DNA from: an uncultured Clostridia bacterium
GTDB taxonomy: Bacteria > Bacillota > Clostridia > Christensenellales > Borkfalkiaceae
DNA: 18,341 nt
Reading direction: 5' to 3'
NCBI GenBank assembly: GCA_934271725.1
Contig: CAKQSC010000016.1
Coordinates: forward strand, 1 to 18,341
Position 1 is the first letter of the stretch, and each line of letters starts with the position of its first letter. The translations under genes were made by a program, and so were the position numbers. The notes beneath the pieces were generated by a model. It did not search any database. It was not told where the DNA came from and saw only the letters and a list, made by a program, of their open reading frames with translations. Below are positions 7,734 to 13,796 of this stretch, one piece after another.

Positions 7734-8590
7734 AACGCCGTCCCCCTGTTGTTTTTAGAACCGAACTCGCCCGTAATAAGCATGCAAAGGAACATTATAA
7801 AGAGTAAAATCAATGCGATTGCAGAGCCGTAACTCCAATTGTTCGCTTCGCCGAACTGCGATTCTATAAGTTTGCCGATAATGGTTATTTTGCTGTTGCC
7901 GAACGTGTCGGATATAACGTAGCACGTCATAGTGGGCATAAACACCATAGTAATTCCGCTTATGATTCCGGGAAGAGAAAGGGGAAGGGTTATTCTCGTA
8001 AAGGTAACGAGAGGACTTGCGCCCAGATCTTCGCTCGCTTCGAGAACGTTTTTGTCCATTTTAATCAAAACCGTGTAAAGGGGAAGAATCATAAAGGGAA
8101 GGTAGTCGTATACCATACCTATAAGAGTGTTTAAAAAGTTGTATTTCCCTAACATTCCGAAAAGGTTTAAAACTTCTTTCATAGCCATAGCCCTTAAAAC
8201 GAAGTTTATCCACATCGGGGTGATGAACAGCATAAGAAGAACACTGCTTTTTTTTATGTTGCATCTTGCGAGTATGTACGCCACGGGATAGCCTAACAAA
8301 AGACAGCATACCGTCGTAAGAAAAGCAAGAAGCAGACTCATGAACAGGGTGGAAAGGGTAGACGCGCTCGAAAAGAACTTGCCGAAGTTGGAAAACGTGA
8401 ACTTTCCCGTAAGGTTGTTGGTAAACGCGTAGTAAAGTATAAGTCCCATGGGGAGAATTACGAACATCGCGAGGAAAAGCGCGTAAGGTATTCCGAGATA
8501 TTTTCTCGAAAAACTTATTTTTTTCGGCTTTTTGACGGAGATAAGGTTTTCCTTTTCTACCGAAACCACCGTATCGGGGGCTTTTTTCAT
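7730..8590 (-). CDS. potB: Polyamine ABC transporter permease PotB
   Basis: First membrane subunit of the polyamine importer, 286 residues. The N-terminal ~28 residues are cytoplasmic and Lys-rich. They are followed by about six transmembrane helices, starting GIPYALFLAMFVILPMGLIL. The EAA loop reads EASEDLGASPLVTFTRITLP, the ATPase-contact motif of binding-protein-dependent permeases, and FMPTMTCYVISDTFG follows as in PotB. The start ATG lies inside the last codons of potA (4-base ATGA overlap) with a strong GGAGGTGA ribosome binding site 4 bases upstream. It pairs with PotC to form the channel. Confidence 0.96.
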   Translation of the reverse strand: MKKAPDTVVSVEKENLISVKKPKKISFSRKYLGIPYALFLAMFVILPMGLILYYAFTNNLTGKFTFSNFGKFFSSASTLSTLFMSLLLAFLTTVCCLLLGYPVAYILARCNIKKSSVLLMLFITPMWINFVLRAMAMKEVLNLFGMLGKYNFLNTLIGMVYDYLPFMILPLYTVLIKMDKNVLEASEDLGASPLVTFTRITLPLSLPGIISGITMVFMPTMTCYVISDTFGNSKITIIGKLIESQFGEANNWSYGSAIALILLFIMFLCMLITGEFGSKNNRGTAL

Positions 8591-10095
8591 CTTTTCACCT
8601 CCGGTTTGAGTTTAAGTTTAATGTATTCCGCGGGAATGTGAACGGAAACGTAGTCGTTCTCGTTCCAGGTATCGTCCGTATCGAGTATAAAGTCCTCTTC
8701 GTTTTCTTCCGTTCTGACTATAATCTGATAGTGGTCGCCTTTGTATATAATCTGAATGATATGTCCCATAACCTCGCCCGCTTCCGGATCGTCGCTTATC
8801 TGAATCTTGTCCATGTCGACTTCGACTATGACGTCAACGTCTTTAAGGTCTTTCTTTTCGCCCTCTTTGGTTATGAGGTAACCCTCTTCGTCGAGGTGTG
8901 AGCCTTCGTACAAGCGCGTAACGTCGCATTCAAACTCGCCGTCGCCGAAACATACCGTGTTTTTGTTGGTTATATAAGCGTCCTCGTATACGTTGGAAGT
9001 GTATTCTTTGGGCATAATGTGAATGTCTTCGGGGCGTATTATGATGCTTGCCTTTTCGCCTACTTTACGTTCCGCCGTGTCCTGAATAACGAACTCCGCC
9101 TTGCCGACCGTGAAAATCATTTCGTAGTGCATTCCTTTAAAGATAGAAGAGGTTATAACGCCGTCCAACTGTCCTTTGCCTTCGTCGAGAAGGAAAATAT
9201 CTTCGGGGCGTACGACCACGTCCACTTTTTCGTTCTTCGGGAAATCGTCCACGCAGTCGAACGCGTGGTTGACGAAACGGACTTTTTTGTTAGTCATCAT
9301 CGTACCGCTGAATATGTTGCTTTCCCCTATAAAGTCGGCTACGAACGCGTTTGCCGGTTCGTTGTATATGTCGGTGGGGGTTCCTATCTGCTGAATCGCG
9401 CCGTCTTTCATAACGACTATGGTGTCGCTCATGGTAAGCGCTTCTTCCTGATCGTGCGTAACGTATATAAAGGTTATGCCGAGTTTTTTGTGCATCTCTT
9501 TGAGTTCGAGTTGCATATCTTTTCTCATTTTAAGGTCGAGCGCGCCCAAAGGTTCGTCAAGAAGAAGAATCTGCGGTTCGTTTACAATCGCTCTCGCAAT
9601 CGCCACTCTTTGCATCTGCCCGCCCGAAAGGGTGGAAACGTCTCTTTTTTCAAACCCTTCGAGGTCGACTATTTTAAGAGCCCTTTCGACTTTTTGCGCG
9701 ATTTCGCTTTTTTTCATTTTTTCTTTCTTTACGTAGCGTTTGCCTTCCGCCGTTTCGTAGGTTACGTTGAAACGTTTCATTTTCAAACCGAACGCTATGT
9801 TGTCGTAAATGTTAAGGTGAGGGAAAAGAGCGTAACGCTGAAATACGGTGTTTATAGGTCTTTTATAGGGGGGAAGGGAAGAAATATCCACGCCGTTCAA
9901 AAGCACTTTTCCGCTCGTCGGTTTTTCAAAACCGGCGATCATACGGAGAGTCGTGGATTTTCCGCAACCGGAAGGACCTAAAAGGGTAACGAATTCACCG
10001 CGTCTTACGTACAGGTTAAGGTTTTCGATAACCGTAGTGTCGTCGTATTCTTTTTTAATGTCGACAAGTTGAATGATTTTTTCGTTGTTGTTCAT
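8587..10095 (-). CDS. potA: Polyamine ABC transporter ATPase PotA with duplicated TOBE region
   Basis: ATP-hydrolysing subunit of the polyamine importer, 502 residues against the usual 340-380. The motor domain is intact: Walker A GPSGCGKST (40-48), Q loop with Gln86 (VFQRYALFPH), signature LSGGQMQR (156-163), Walker B LLLDEP (177-182) and switch His214 (YVTHDQEEA). Between Q loop and signature there is an insert of about 20 residues, rich in Lys and Tyr (about 109-130). The first TOBE-type regulatory region is at about 260-362, with two RPEDI motifs (296, 354). The extra C-terminus (368-497) aligns with it by eye: TNK..V.F...F.C, then VDVIV, then KG.HY. It appears to be a second, diverged and acidic TOBE copy. 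The start is preceded by GGGAGATGA. The gene lies 18 bases after the regulator stop. Confidence 0.95.
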   Translation of the reverse strand: MNNNEKIIQLVDIKKEYDDTTVIENLNLYVRRGEFVTLLGPSGCGKSTTLRMIAGFEKPTSGKVLLNGVDISSLPPYKRPINTVFQRYALFPHLNIYDNIAFGLKMKRFNVTYETAEGKRYVKKEKMKKSEIAQKVERALKIVDLEGFEKRDVSTLSGGQMQRVAIARAIVNEPQILLLDEPLGALDLKMRKDMQLELKEMHKKLGITFIYVTHDQEEALTMSDTIVVMKDGAIQQIGTPTDIYNEPANAFVADFIGESNIFSGTMMTNKKVRFVNHAFDCVDDFPKNEKVDVVVRPEDIFLLDEGKGQLDGVITSSIFKGMHYEMIFTVGKAEFVIQDTAERKVGEKASIIIRPEDIHIMPKEYTSNVYEDAYITNKNTVCFGDGEFECDVTRLYEGSHLDEEGYLITKEGEKKDLKDVDVIVEVDMDKIQISDDPEAGEVMGHIIQIIYKGDHYQIIVRTEENEEDFILDTDDTWNENDYVSVHIPAEYIKLKLKPEVKR

Positions 10096-10113
10096 AATTC
10101 ATCTCCCGTAAAA

Positions 10114-10647
10114 TTAAAACGTCGGGGGCGATGCCACCCATATAAATACCGCCTTCACGTTACCGTTGTTTATTATCGAATGCGGTTTTTTACTCTCGAA
10201 ATAAAAACTTTCGCCTTTCTTGCAGACGTGTTTTTTCTTGCCGTAAAGTATCGTAATCGTGCCTTCTATAACGTAGCCGAACTCCTCGCCCTCGTGCGGA
10301 ATGTCCTCTTCCGTTGCCGATTTCGGATTGAGTTGCATTAAAACGGGTTCCATTTCGTTCTTCTGCGCGTTGGGTACAAGCCAGTTAAGTGTGTATTCGT
10401 CCTCGACCTTTTCTATAAACTCGTTTTCCGTAAATACGATTTTTTCCGTAGGTTCGTCGTCGAAAAACTCTTTAAGATTCGTTCCGAGCGCGGAAAGTAT
10501 GTCTATAAGCGTCGCAATCGACGGGGAAGTCAAATCGTTTTCGAGTTGCGATATGTACCCTTTGGTAAGTTCGCACCTGTCGGCAAGTTCTTCCTGCGTC
10601 AAATCGCAACCCTGCCTTAAATCTCTTATTTTTTCACCTATTTCCAT
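10114..10647 (-). CDS. XRE-cupin transcriptional regulator of the polyamine operon (PuuR-like)
   Basis: A cytoplasmic DNA-binding repressor-type protein, 177 residues. Residues 7-61 form an XRE/Cro helix-turn-helix (IRDLRQGCDLTQEELADRC, then TKGYISQLENDLTSPSIATL). Residues about 107-172 form a small cupin_2 domain with HEGEEFGYVIEG (His118, Glu122), a Gly-Glu pair at 145-146 and KPHSI, the expected sensor domain. This two-domain design is that of PuuR and of regulators that commonly head pot operons in Firmicutes, so sensing of polyamines or a derivative is likely but not shown by sequence. GAGGG (10660-10656) lies 8 bases before the ATG. It is the first gene of the operon, so it is probably autoregulated through the palindromes at 10673-10687, 10741-10753 and 10772-10782. 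Confidence 0.92.
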   Translation of the reverse strand: MEIGEKIRDLRQGCDLTQEELADRCELTKGYISQLENDLTSPSIATLIDILSALGTNLKEFFDDEPTEKIVFTENEFIEKVEDEYTLNWLVPNAQKNEMEPVLMQLNPKSATEEDIPHEGEEFGYVIEGTITILYGKKKHVCKKGESFYFESKKPHSIINNGNVKAVFIWVASPPTF

Positions 10648-10672
10648 TCTTAAAACCCTCGATTAGGCATTT

Positions 10673-10687
10673 TAAACTTAAAGTTTA
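10673..10687. promoter_or_regulatory. Putative operator palindrome in the pot leader
   Basis: The perfect 15-bp palindrome TAAACTTAAAGTTTA lies between the predicted pot transcription start (~10709) and the regulator's ribosome binding site, a classical repressor position. Its TTAAAGTTTA core recurs at 10772-10781. The assignment to the XRE-cupin protein is inference. Confidence 0.55.
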
Positions 10688-10715
10688 GTAAAAGTAAACA
10701 AACTCAACAAACAGT

Positions 10716-10744
10716 ATTATATATATATCGCAAATCTATGTCAA
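10716..10744 (-). promoter_or_regulatory. Consensus sigma-A promoter of the regulator-potABCD operon
   Basis: Read on the minus strand: TTGACA (10744-10739), 17-bp spacer, TATAAT (10721-10716). Both hexamers match the consensus in all positions. Such a strong promoter needs a repressor to be controllable, consistent with the palindromes around it. The inverted repeat TCAAA-CGA-TTTGA (10741-10753) overlaps the -35 box. Confidence 0.88.
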
Positions 10745-10771
10745 ACGATTTGATATAAAAAAATAATTTTT

Positions 10772-10782
10772 TTAAAGTTTAA
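10772..10782. promoter_or_regulatory. Second putative operator, TTAAAGTTTAA
   Basis: An imperfect palindrome with a central G that repeats the 10-base core of the 10673-10687 element in the same orientation. It lies just upstream of the -35 box of the thiamine promoter and about 65 bases upstream of the predicted pot start site. Confidence 0.4.
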
Positions 10783-10792
10783 CGGCAAAAAG

Positions 10793-10821
10793 TTGACATA
10801 CGGGGCAAAGGGTGTTAAAAT
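10793..10821 (+). promoter_or_regulatory. Sigma-A promoter of the TPP-riboswitch/thiT unit
   Basis: TTGACA (10793-10798), 17-bp spacer, TAAAAT (10816-10821). The predicted start near 10828 places the RNA 5' end a few bases before the TPP aptamer, which supports the call. Confidence 0.85.
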
Positions 10822-10835
10822 ACGAATATCGAATA

Positions 10836-10912
10836 AAGTTTTGGGGTGCCTTTAAGGCTGAGATTATACCCGTTGAACCTGCCACGGTCATTCATGGAAG
10901 GGAGATAGGATT
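10836..10912 (+). promoter_or_regulatory. TPP (thiamine pyrophosphate) riboswitch
   Basis: Conserved thi-box elements appear in order: GGGGTGCC (10843-10850), GGCTGAGAT (10856-10864), ACCCGTTGAACCTG (10868-10881), a variable P4 arm, and GGAAGGGAGA (10896-10905). It lies directly upstream of a thiamine transporter gene, and a rho-independent terminator follows. Binding of TPP should favour the terminator and shut the gene off. The P1 pairing is weak by eye and would need folding to define the exact ends. Confidence 0.95.
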
Positions 10913-10924
10913 TTTTAGGCAAAG

Positions 10925-10961
10925 ACTGCCCCGTTTTTCGTTCGGGGCGGTTATTTTTTTT
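10925..10961 (+). terminator. Riboswitch-controlled attenuator terminator
   Basis: The stem ACTGCCCCG (10925-10933) pairs with CGGGGCGGT (10943-10951) through nine pairs including one G-U, with a 9-base loop and a T run at 10953-10961. It sits between the TPP aptamer and the transporter start, so the switch acts at transcription. The aptamer's own GGGGT (10843-10847) could pair with the stem's GCCCC and serve as antiterminator; this is inference. Confidence 0.9.
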
Positions 10962-10994
10962 ATAAACCGCGTCCGCGAAAGACAAAGGAGAATT

Positions 10995-12176
10995 ATGAAA
11001 GGTCTTTTAAGTTTAGACAAAGACACGCTTAAAACGGTGATAACGGGCGTTCAGGAATACGCTTTGTGGGTAACGCTTGCGTTGTTCGTCGTTCTTGCCG
11101 TTGCCGGAATAGTCGTTTACGCGGTTAAAAGAGACTATTTTTCGGCGTATAAAAAGATAGGACTCGGCGTAGCGCTCGGTTACAGCGTAACGCTTATCGC
11201 CGTGGTAATGTTCTTGCAGATTACGAGAATGAAAGTAAAGGGCGAACTCGACGCTAACTTTTATCTGTTCGTAGGGTTTTTCTTTCTTATAATCGCGCTT
11301 GCGGTAACGGGGCTTATTCTCGGCAAATACGCCAAAAAGGTATATTCGTATTACGCGTATATAGCGTTGGCGGTCGTTGCGATATATTTAGCCGTGCTTA
11401 TAGCGGTATTGCCTACCGCGGATAGCGCATATAAACCCATTAAAAGCGGTTGGTATTATTCTCTTTCGGCGATACTCATCGTCGCGATAGTGTCGCTTGC
11501 GTTCGTGTTCGGCAAAGACGACGGAACGGCAAGCAAAACAAAACAACTCGCTTATGCGGGAGTATGCGTCGCGCTTTCGTTCGCTCTTTCTTACGTAAAG
11601 TTCTTCTCTATGCCTATGGGCGGTTCGGTAACGCTTGTTTCCTTGTTGCCGTTAATGATTTATTCTTACATGTTCGGTAGCAGAAAAGGCGTATTCGTCG
11701 GGGTGTTGTACGGCGTTTTGCAATGTCTGCAAAATCCTCAGATTTACGAGCCTATGCAGGTGTTGCTCGACTATCCGATAGCGTTCGGCGCGATAGGTCT
11801 TACGGGAATCGCCAGAAAGTTTACTTTCCTTAAAGACAAGGAGGCTTTAAAACTCGCTTTGGGTATGACGATAGGCGTTCTGTTCAGATATATAAGCCAC
11901 GTTTTAAGCGGTTATTTCGTTTTCAACACATGGTCTACGATGGACAGCGCGCTCGCGTACAGTTTCGCATATAATTCCTTTACACTTATAGATTTGTTGC
12001 TCGACCTTGTCGTAGGCGTTCTCATAATGGGGGTTAAAGGGTTCCGCAAAGCGGTTCTTTCCGTAAACCCCGTAAACGTTAAAAACGGGCAGGTTGCCGA
12101 CGATACGGCGGTAATTTCGGAAAACGACGGGGTAAACGGCGAAGAGAATACGGACGGAAAGGGTAAAACCGAATAA
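10995..12176 (+). CDS. thiT: ThiT-like thiamine ECF transporter S component with extra N-terminal membrane domain
   Basis: Substrate-binding membrane subunit for thiamine, working with a shared EcfA/EcfT module encoded elsewhere. The protein has 393 residues, about twice the usual ThiT length. Residues ~183-350 are the ThiT domain: GGSVTLVSLLPL (209-220), GVLYGVLQCLQNP, LLDYPIAFGAIGL (257-269) and RYISHVLSGYFVF (298-310) match conserved thiamine-site segments. Residues ~20-175 add about five hydrophobic helices of no family I recognise. The last ~35 residues are an acidic tail. ATG 10995 is chosen because AAGGAG (10985-10990) precedes it and it lies after the attenuator. An in-frame GTG further upstream (10812) would read through the promoter and riboswitch and is rejected. 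The TPP riboswitch supports thiamine as substrate. The gene could also transport the HMP precursor, but the HVLSG motif favours thiamine. Confidence 0.9.
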   Translation: MKGLLSLDKDTLKTVITGVQEYALWVTLALFVVLAVAGIVVYAVKRDYFSAYKKIGLGVALGYSVTLIAVVMFLQITRMKVKGELDANFYLFVGFFFLIIALAVTGLILGKYAKKVYSYYAYIALAVVAIYLAVLIAVLPTADSAYKPIKSGWYYSLSAILIVAIVSLAFVFGKDDGTASKTKQLAYAGVCVALSFALSYVKFFSMPMGGSVTLVSLLPLMIYSYMFGSRKGVFVGVLYGVLQCLQNPQIYEPMQVLLDYPIAFGAIGLTGIARKFTFLKDKEALKLALGMTIGVLFRYISHVLSGYFVFNTWSTMDSALAYSFAYNSFTLIDLLLDLVVGVLIMGVKGFRKAVLSVNPVNVKNGQVADDTAVISENDGVNGEENTDGKGKTE

Positions 12177-12226
12177 AATTGTGCAAAAAGCATAAAAAAG
12201 ACGCAGTAATTCGGCGAAATTACCTA

Positions 12227-12255
12227 TTGAAAAAGTGTCCGATAGGTGGTATACT
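12227..12255 (+). promoter_or_regulatory. Sigma-A promoter of the msmX-like gene with embedded inverted repeat
   Basis: TTGAAA (12227-12232), 17-bp spacer, TATACT (12250-12255). The inverted repeat ACCTAT (12222-12227) / ATAGGT (12242-12247), arm centres 20 bp apart (two turns), touches the -35 box and fills the spacer, a position where a bound repressor would block polymerase. A second inverted repeat, GTAATT/AATTAC (12206-12211/12218-12223), lies just upstream. Confidence 0.8.
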
Positions 12256-12296
12256 TTTATAGTAAAAAATTATAATGCGAAAAAAAGGAGCATTTT

Positions 12297-13613
12297 ATGG
12301 CAAGTCTTAATCTTAAACACATTTATAAAGTTTACCCGTCCGGCGTAACGGCGGTAACCGATTTTAACCTCGATATCGACGACAAAGAGTTCATCGTATT
12401 CGTAGGACCTTCCGGTTGCGGTAAGTCCACCACTCTCCGTATGATTGCGGGACTCGAAGAAATTTCGGGCGGTGAACTTTACATCGACGGACAACTTAAA
12501 AACAACGTTCCTCCCAAGGACAGAGATATAGCGATGGTTTTCCAGAACTACGCTTTGTATCCTCACATGACCGTTTACGACAACATGGCGTTCGGTCTTA
12601 AACTCCGTAAAATGCCGAGAGCGGAAATCGACGCGAGAGTTAAAGAAGCGGCTCGTATTCTCGGTATCGAAATGTATCTTTCAAGAAAACCCAAGGCGTT
12701 GTCCGGCGGTCAGAAACAGCGTGTCGCGTTAGGAAGAGCAATCGTCCGCGAACCGAAAGTATTCCTTCTCGACGAACCCCTTTCCAACCTCGACGCGAAA
12801 CTCCGCGCTCAGATGAGAACGGAAATAACCAAACTTCACAACAGACTCGCGACGACCTTTATTTACGTTACGCACGATCAGGTAGAAGCAATGACCATGG
12901 GTACCAGAATCGTCGTTATGAAAGACGGTTTCATGCAACAGGTAGACGCTCCGCAAAACCTTTACGATTATCCCGTAAATCAGTTCGTAGCGGGCTTCAT
13001 AGGCACTCCGCAAATGAACTTCTTCCCCGCGGTACTCACGGGCAACAAGAAGAACGTTTACGTTGAGTTCGAGGGCGAAAAGGTTAAACTTCCCAAAGAC
13101 AAGGTTGACCTTATGTACCACCCCGAAGAATATATCAACACGGGTAAACCCGTAGTATTCGGCGTTCGTCCCGAAGACCTTCACGACGAAGCGAGATATA
13201 TCGAAGAAAACGGCAAGGACTGCACCATAAAAGTTGCGGTTGACGTTGTCGAAATGCTCGGCTCCGAAACGTTGCTTTACTGCAAGGTTGCAAACGCGAT
13301 TGCAAATAAAGAAACGGACGAAGACACTATCGAAAGCATCGTAGACGATACCACAACGCTTATCGCGAGAGTCGACAACAGAACTCTTACGAAGAAAGGC
13401 GAAACGGTTGATATGGCAATCGATATGGAACACATTCACCTGTTCGATAAAGATACCGAAATGACGCTTGTCGCAAAGGATTCCGACGCAAAGGCGGAAT
13501 ATCTCGAAAACGAAAAGAGAAAGGCGGAAGAAGAGGCTGATAAGGCTGTCGAAGAAAACGCTGTCGCGGAAGATAAGACGGCGGAAGACACCACCGCTAC
13601 CGACGCGAAATAA
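12297..13613 (+). CDS. msmX: MsmX/UgpC-family carbohydrate ABC transporter ATPase with acidic C-terminal tail
   Basis: Cytoplasmic ATPase of the CUT1 sugar-importer class. Solo genes of this type serve several sugar transporters (MsmX in Bacillus), and none of its permeases is in this window. The protein has 438 residues against about 370. Motifs: Walker A GPSGCGKST (37-45), Q loop Gln83 (VFQNYALYPHM), signature ALSGGQKQRVA (134-144), Walker B FLLDEPLSNLD (156-166) and His193 (YVTHDQVEA). The accessory domain includes VFGVRPEDLHDEA and ends near HIHLFDKDTEM. Residues ~392-438 form an added Glu/Ala/Lys/Asp-rich helical tail absent from typical MsmX. AAAGGAG precedes the ATG by 6 bases. The gene uses CGT for Arg and CTC/CTT for Leu more than its AGA-rich neighbours, a sign of high expression. 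It has its own promoter and terminator. Confidence 0.94.
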   Translation: MASLNLKHIYKVYPSGVTAVTDFNLDIDDKEFIVFVGPSGCGKSTTLRMIAGLEEISGGELYIDGQLKNNVPPKDRDIAMVFQNYALYPHMTVYDNMAFGLKLRKMPRAEIDARVKEAARILGIEMYLSRKPKALSGGQKQRVALGRAIVREPKVFLLDEPLSNLDAKLRAQMRTEITKLHNRLATTFIYVTHDQVEAMTMGTRIVVMKDGFMQQVDAPQNLYDYPVNQFVAGFIGTPQMNFFPAVLTGNKKNVYVEFEGEKVKLPKDKVDLMYHPEEYINTGKPVVFGVRPEDLHDEARYIEENGKDCTIKVAVDVVEMLGSETLLYCKVANAIANKETDEDTIESIVDDTTTLIARVDNRTLTKKGETVDMAIDMEHIHLFDKDTEMTLVAKDSDAKAEYLENEKRKAEEEADKAVEENAVAEDKTAEDTTATDAK

Positions 13614-13637
13614 TTTATAAACGGAATTAGTAAAATA

Positions 13638-13668
13638 AAAGCACGCCCGAAAAAGCGTGCTTTATTTT
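13638..13668 (+). terminator. Intrinsic terminator of the msmX-like gene
   Basis: AAAGCACGC (13638-13646) pairs with GCGTGCTTT (13655-13663) across an 8-base loop, with flanking A-rich and T-rich runs (TTTATTTTT) completing a canonical terminator 24 bases after the stop. Confidence 0.93.
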
Positions 13669-13739
13669 TGCCGTAAAAGGGGGAAGTTTTTTATGCGGAC
13701 GATTTTCGTCGGCACAGAGTTTAAAAAAGAAAAAATGCG

Positions 13740-13768
13740 TTGACTTTTAGCGGTTATAAGTGTAAAAT
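13740..13768 (+). promoter_or_regulatory. Sigma-A promoter of the metal exporter gene
   Basis: TTGACT (13740-13745), 17-bp spacer, TAAAAT (13763-13768), with a leader of about 20 bases to the ATG at 13797. The leader is too short for a manganese riboswitch, so control, if any, must come from a protein. Confidence 0.8.
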
Positions 13769-13796
13769 AAAGTATATCTTTTAAATCGGGGAAATT

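Noticed and set aside
9019..9981. 320-aa open frame on the plus strand across potA
   Set aside because: Antisense shadow of a clear ATPase. The composition (Phe, Val, Tyr, Arg) is typical of a reverse translation of this codon style, and no ribosome binding site precedes it.
10812..10994. Upstream GTG extension of the ThiT gene (61 extra residues)
   Set aside because: It would start inside the promoter and translate through the TPP aptamer and terminator. The ATG at 10995 has AAGGAG at good spacing.
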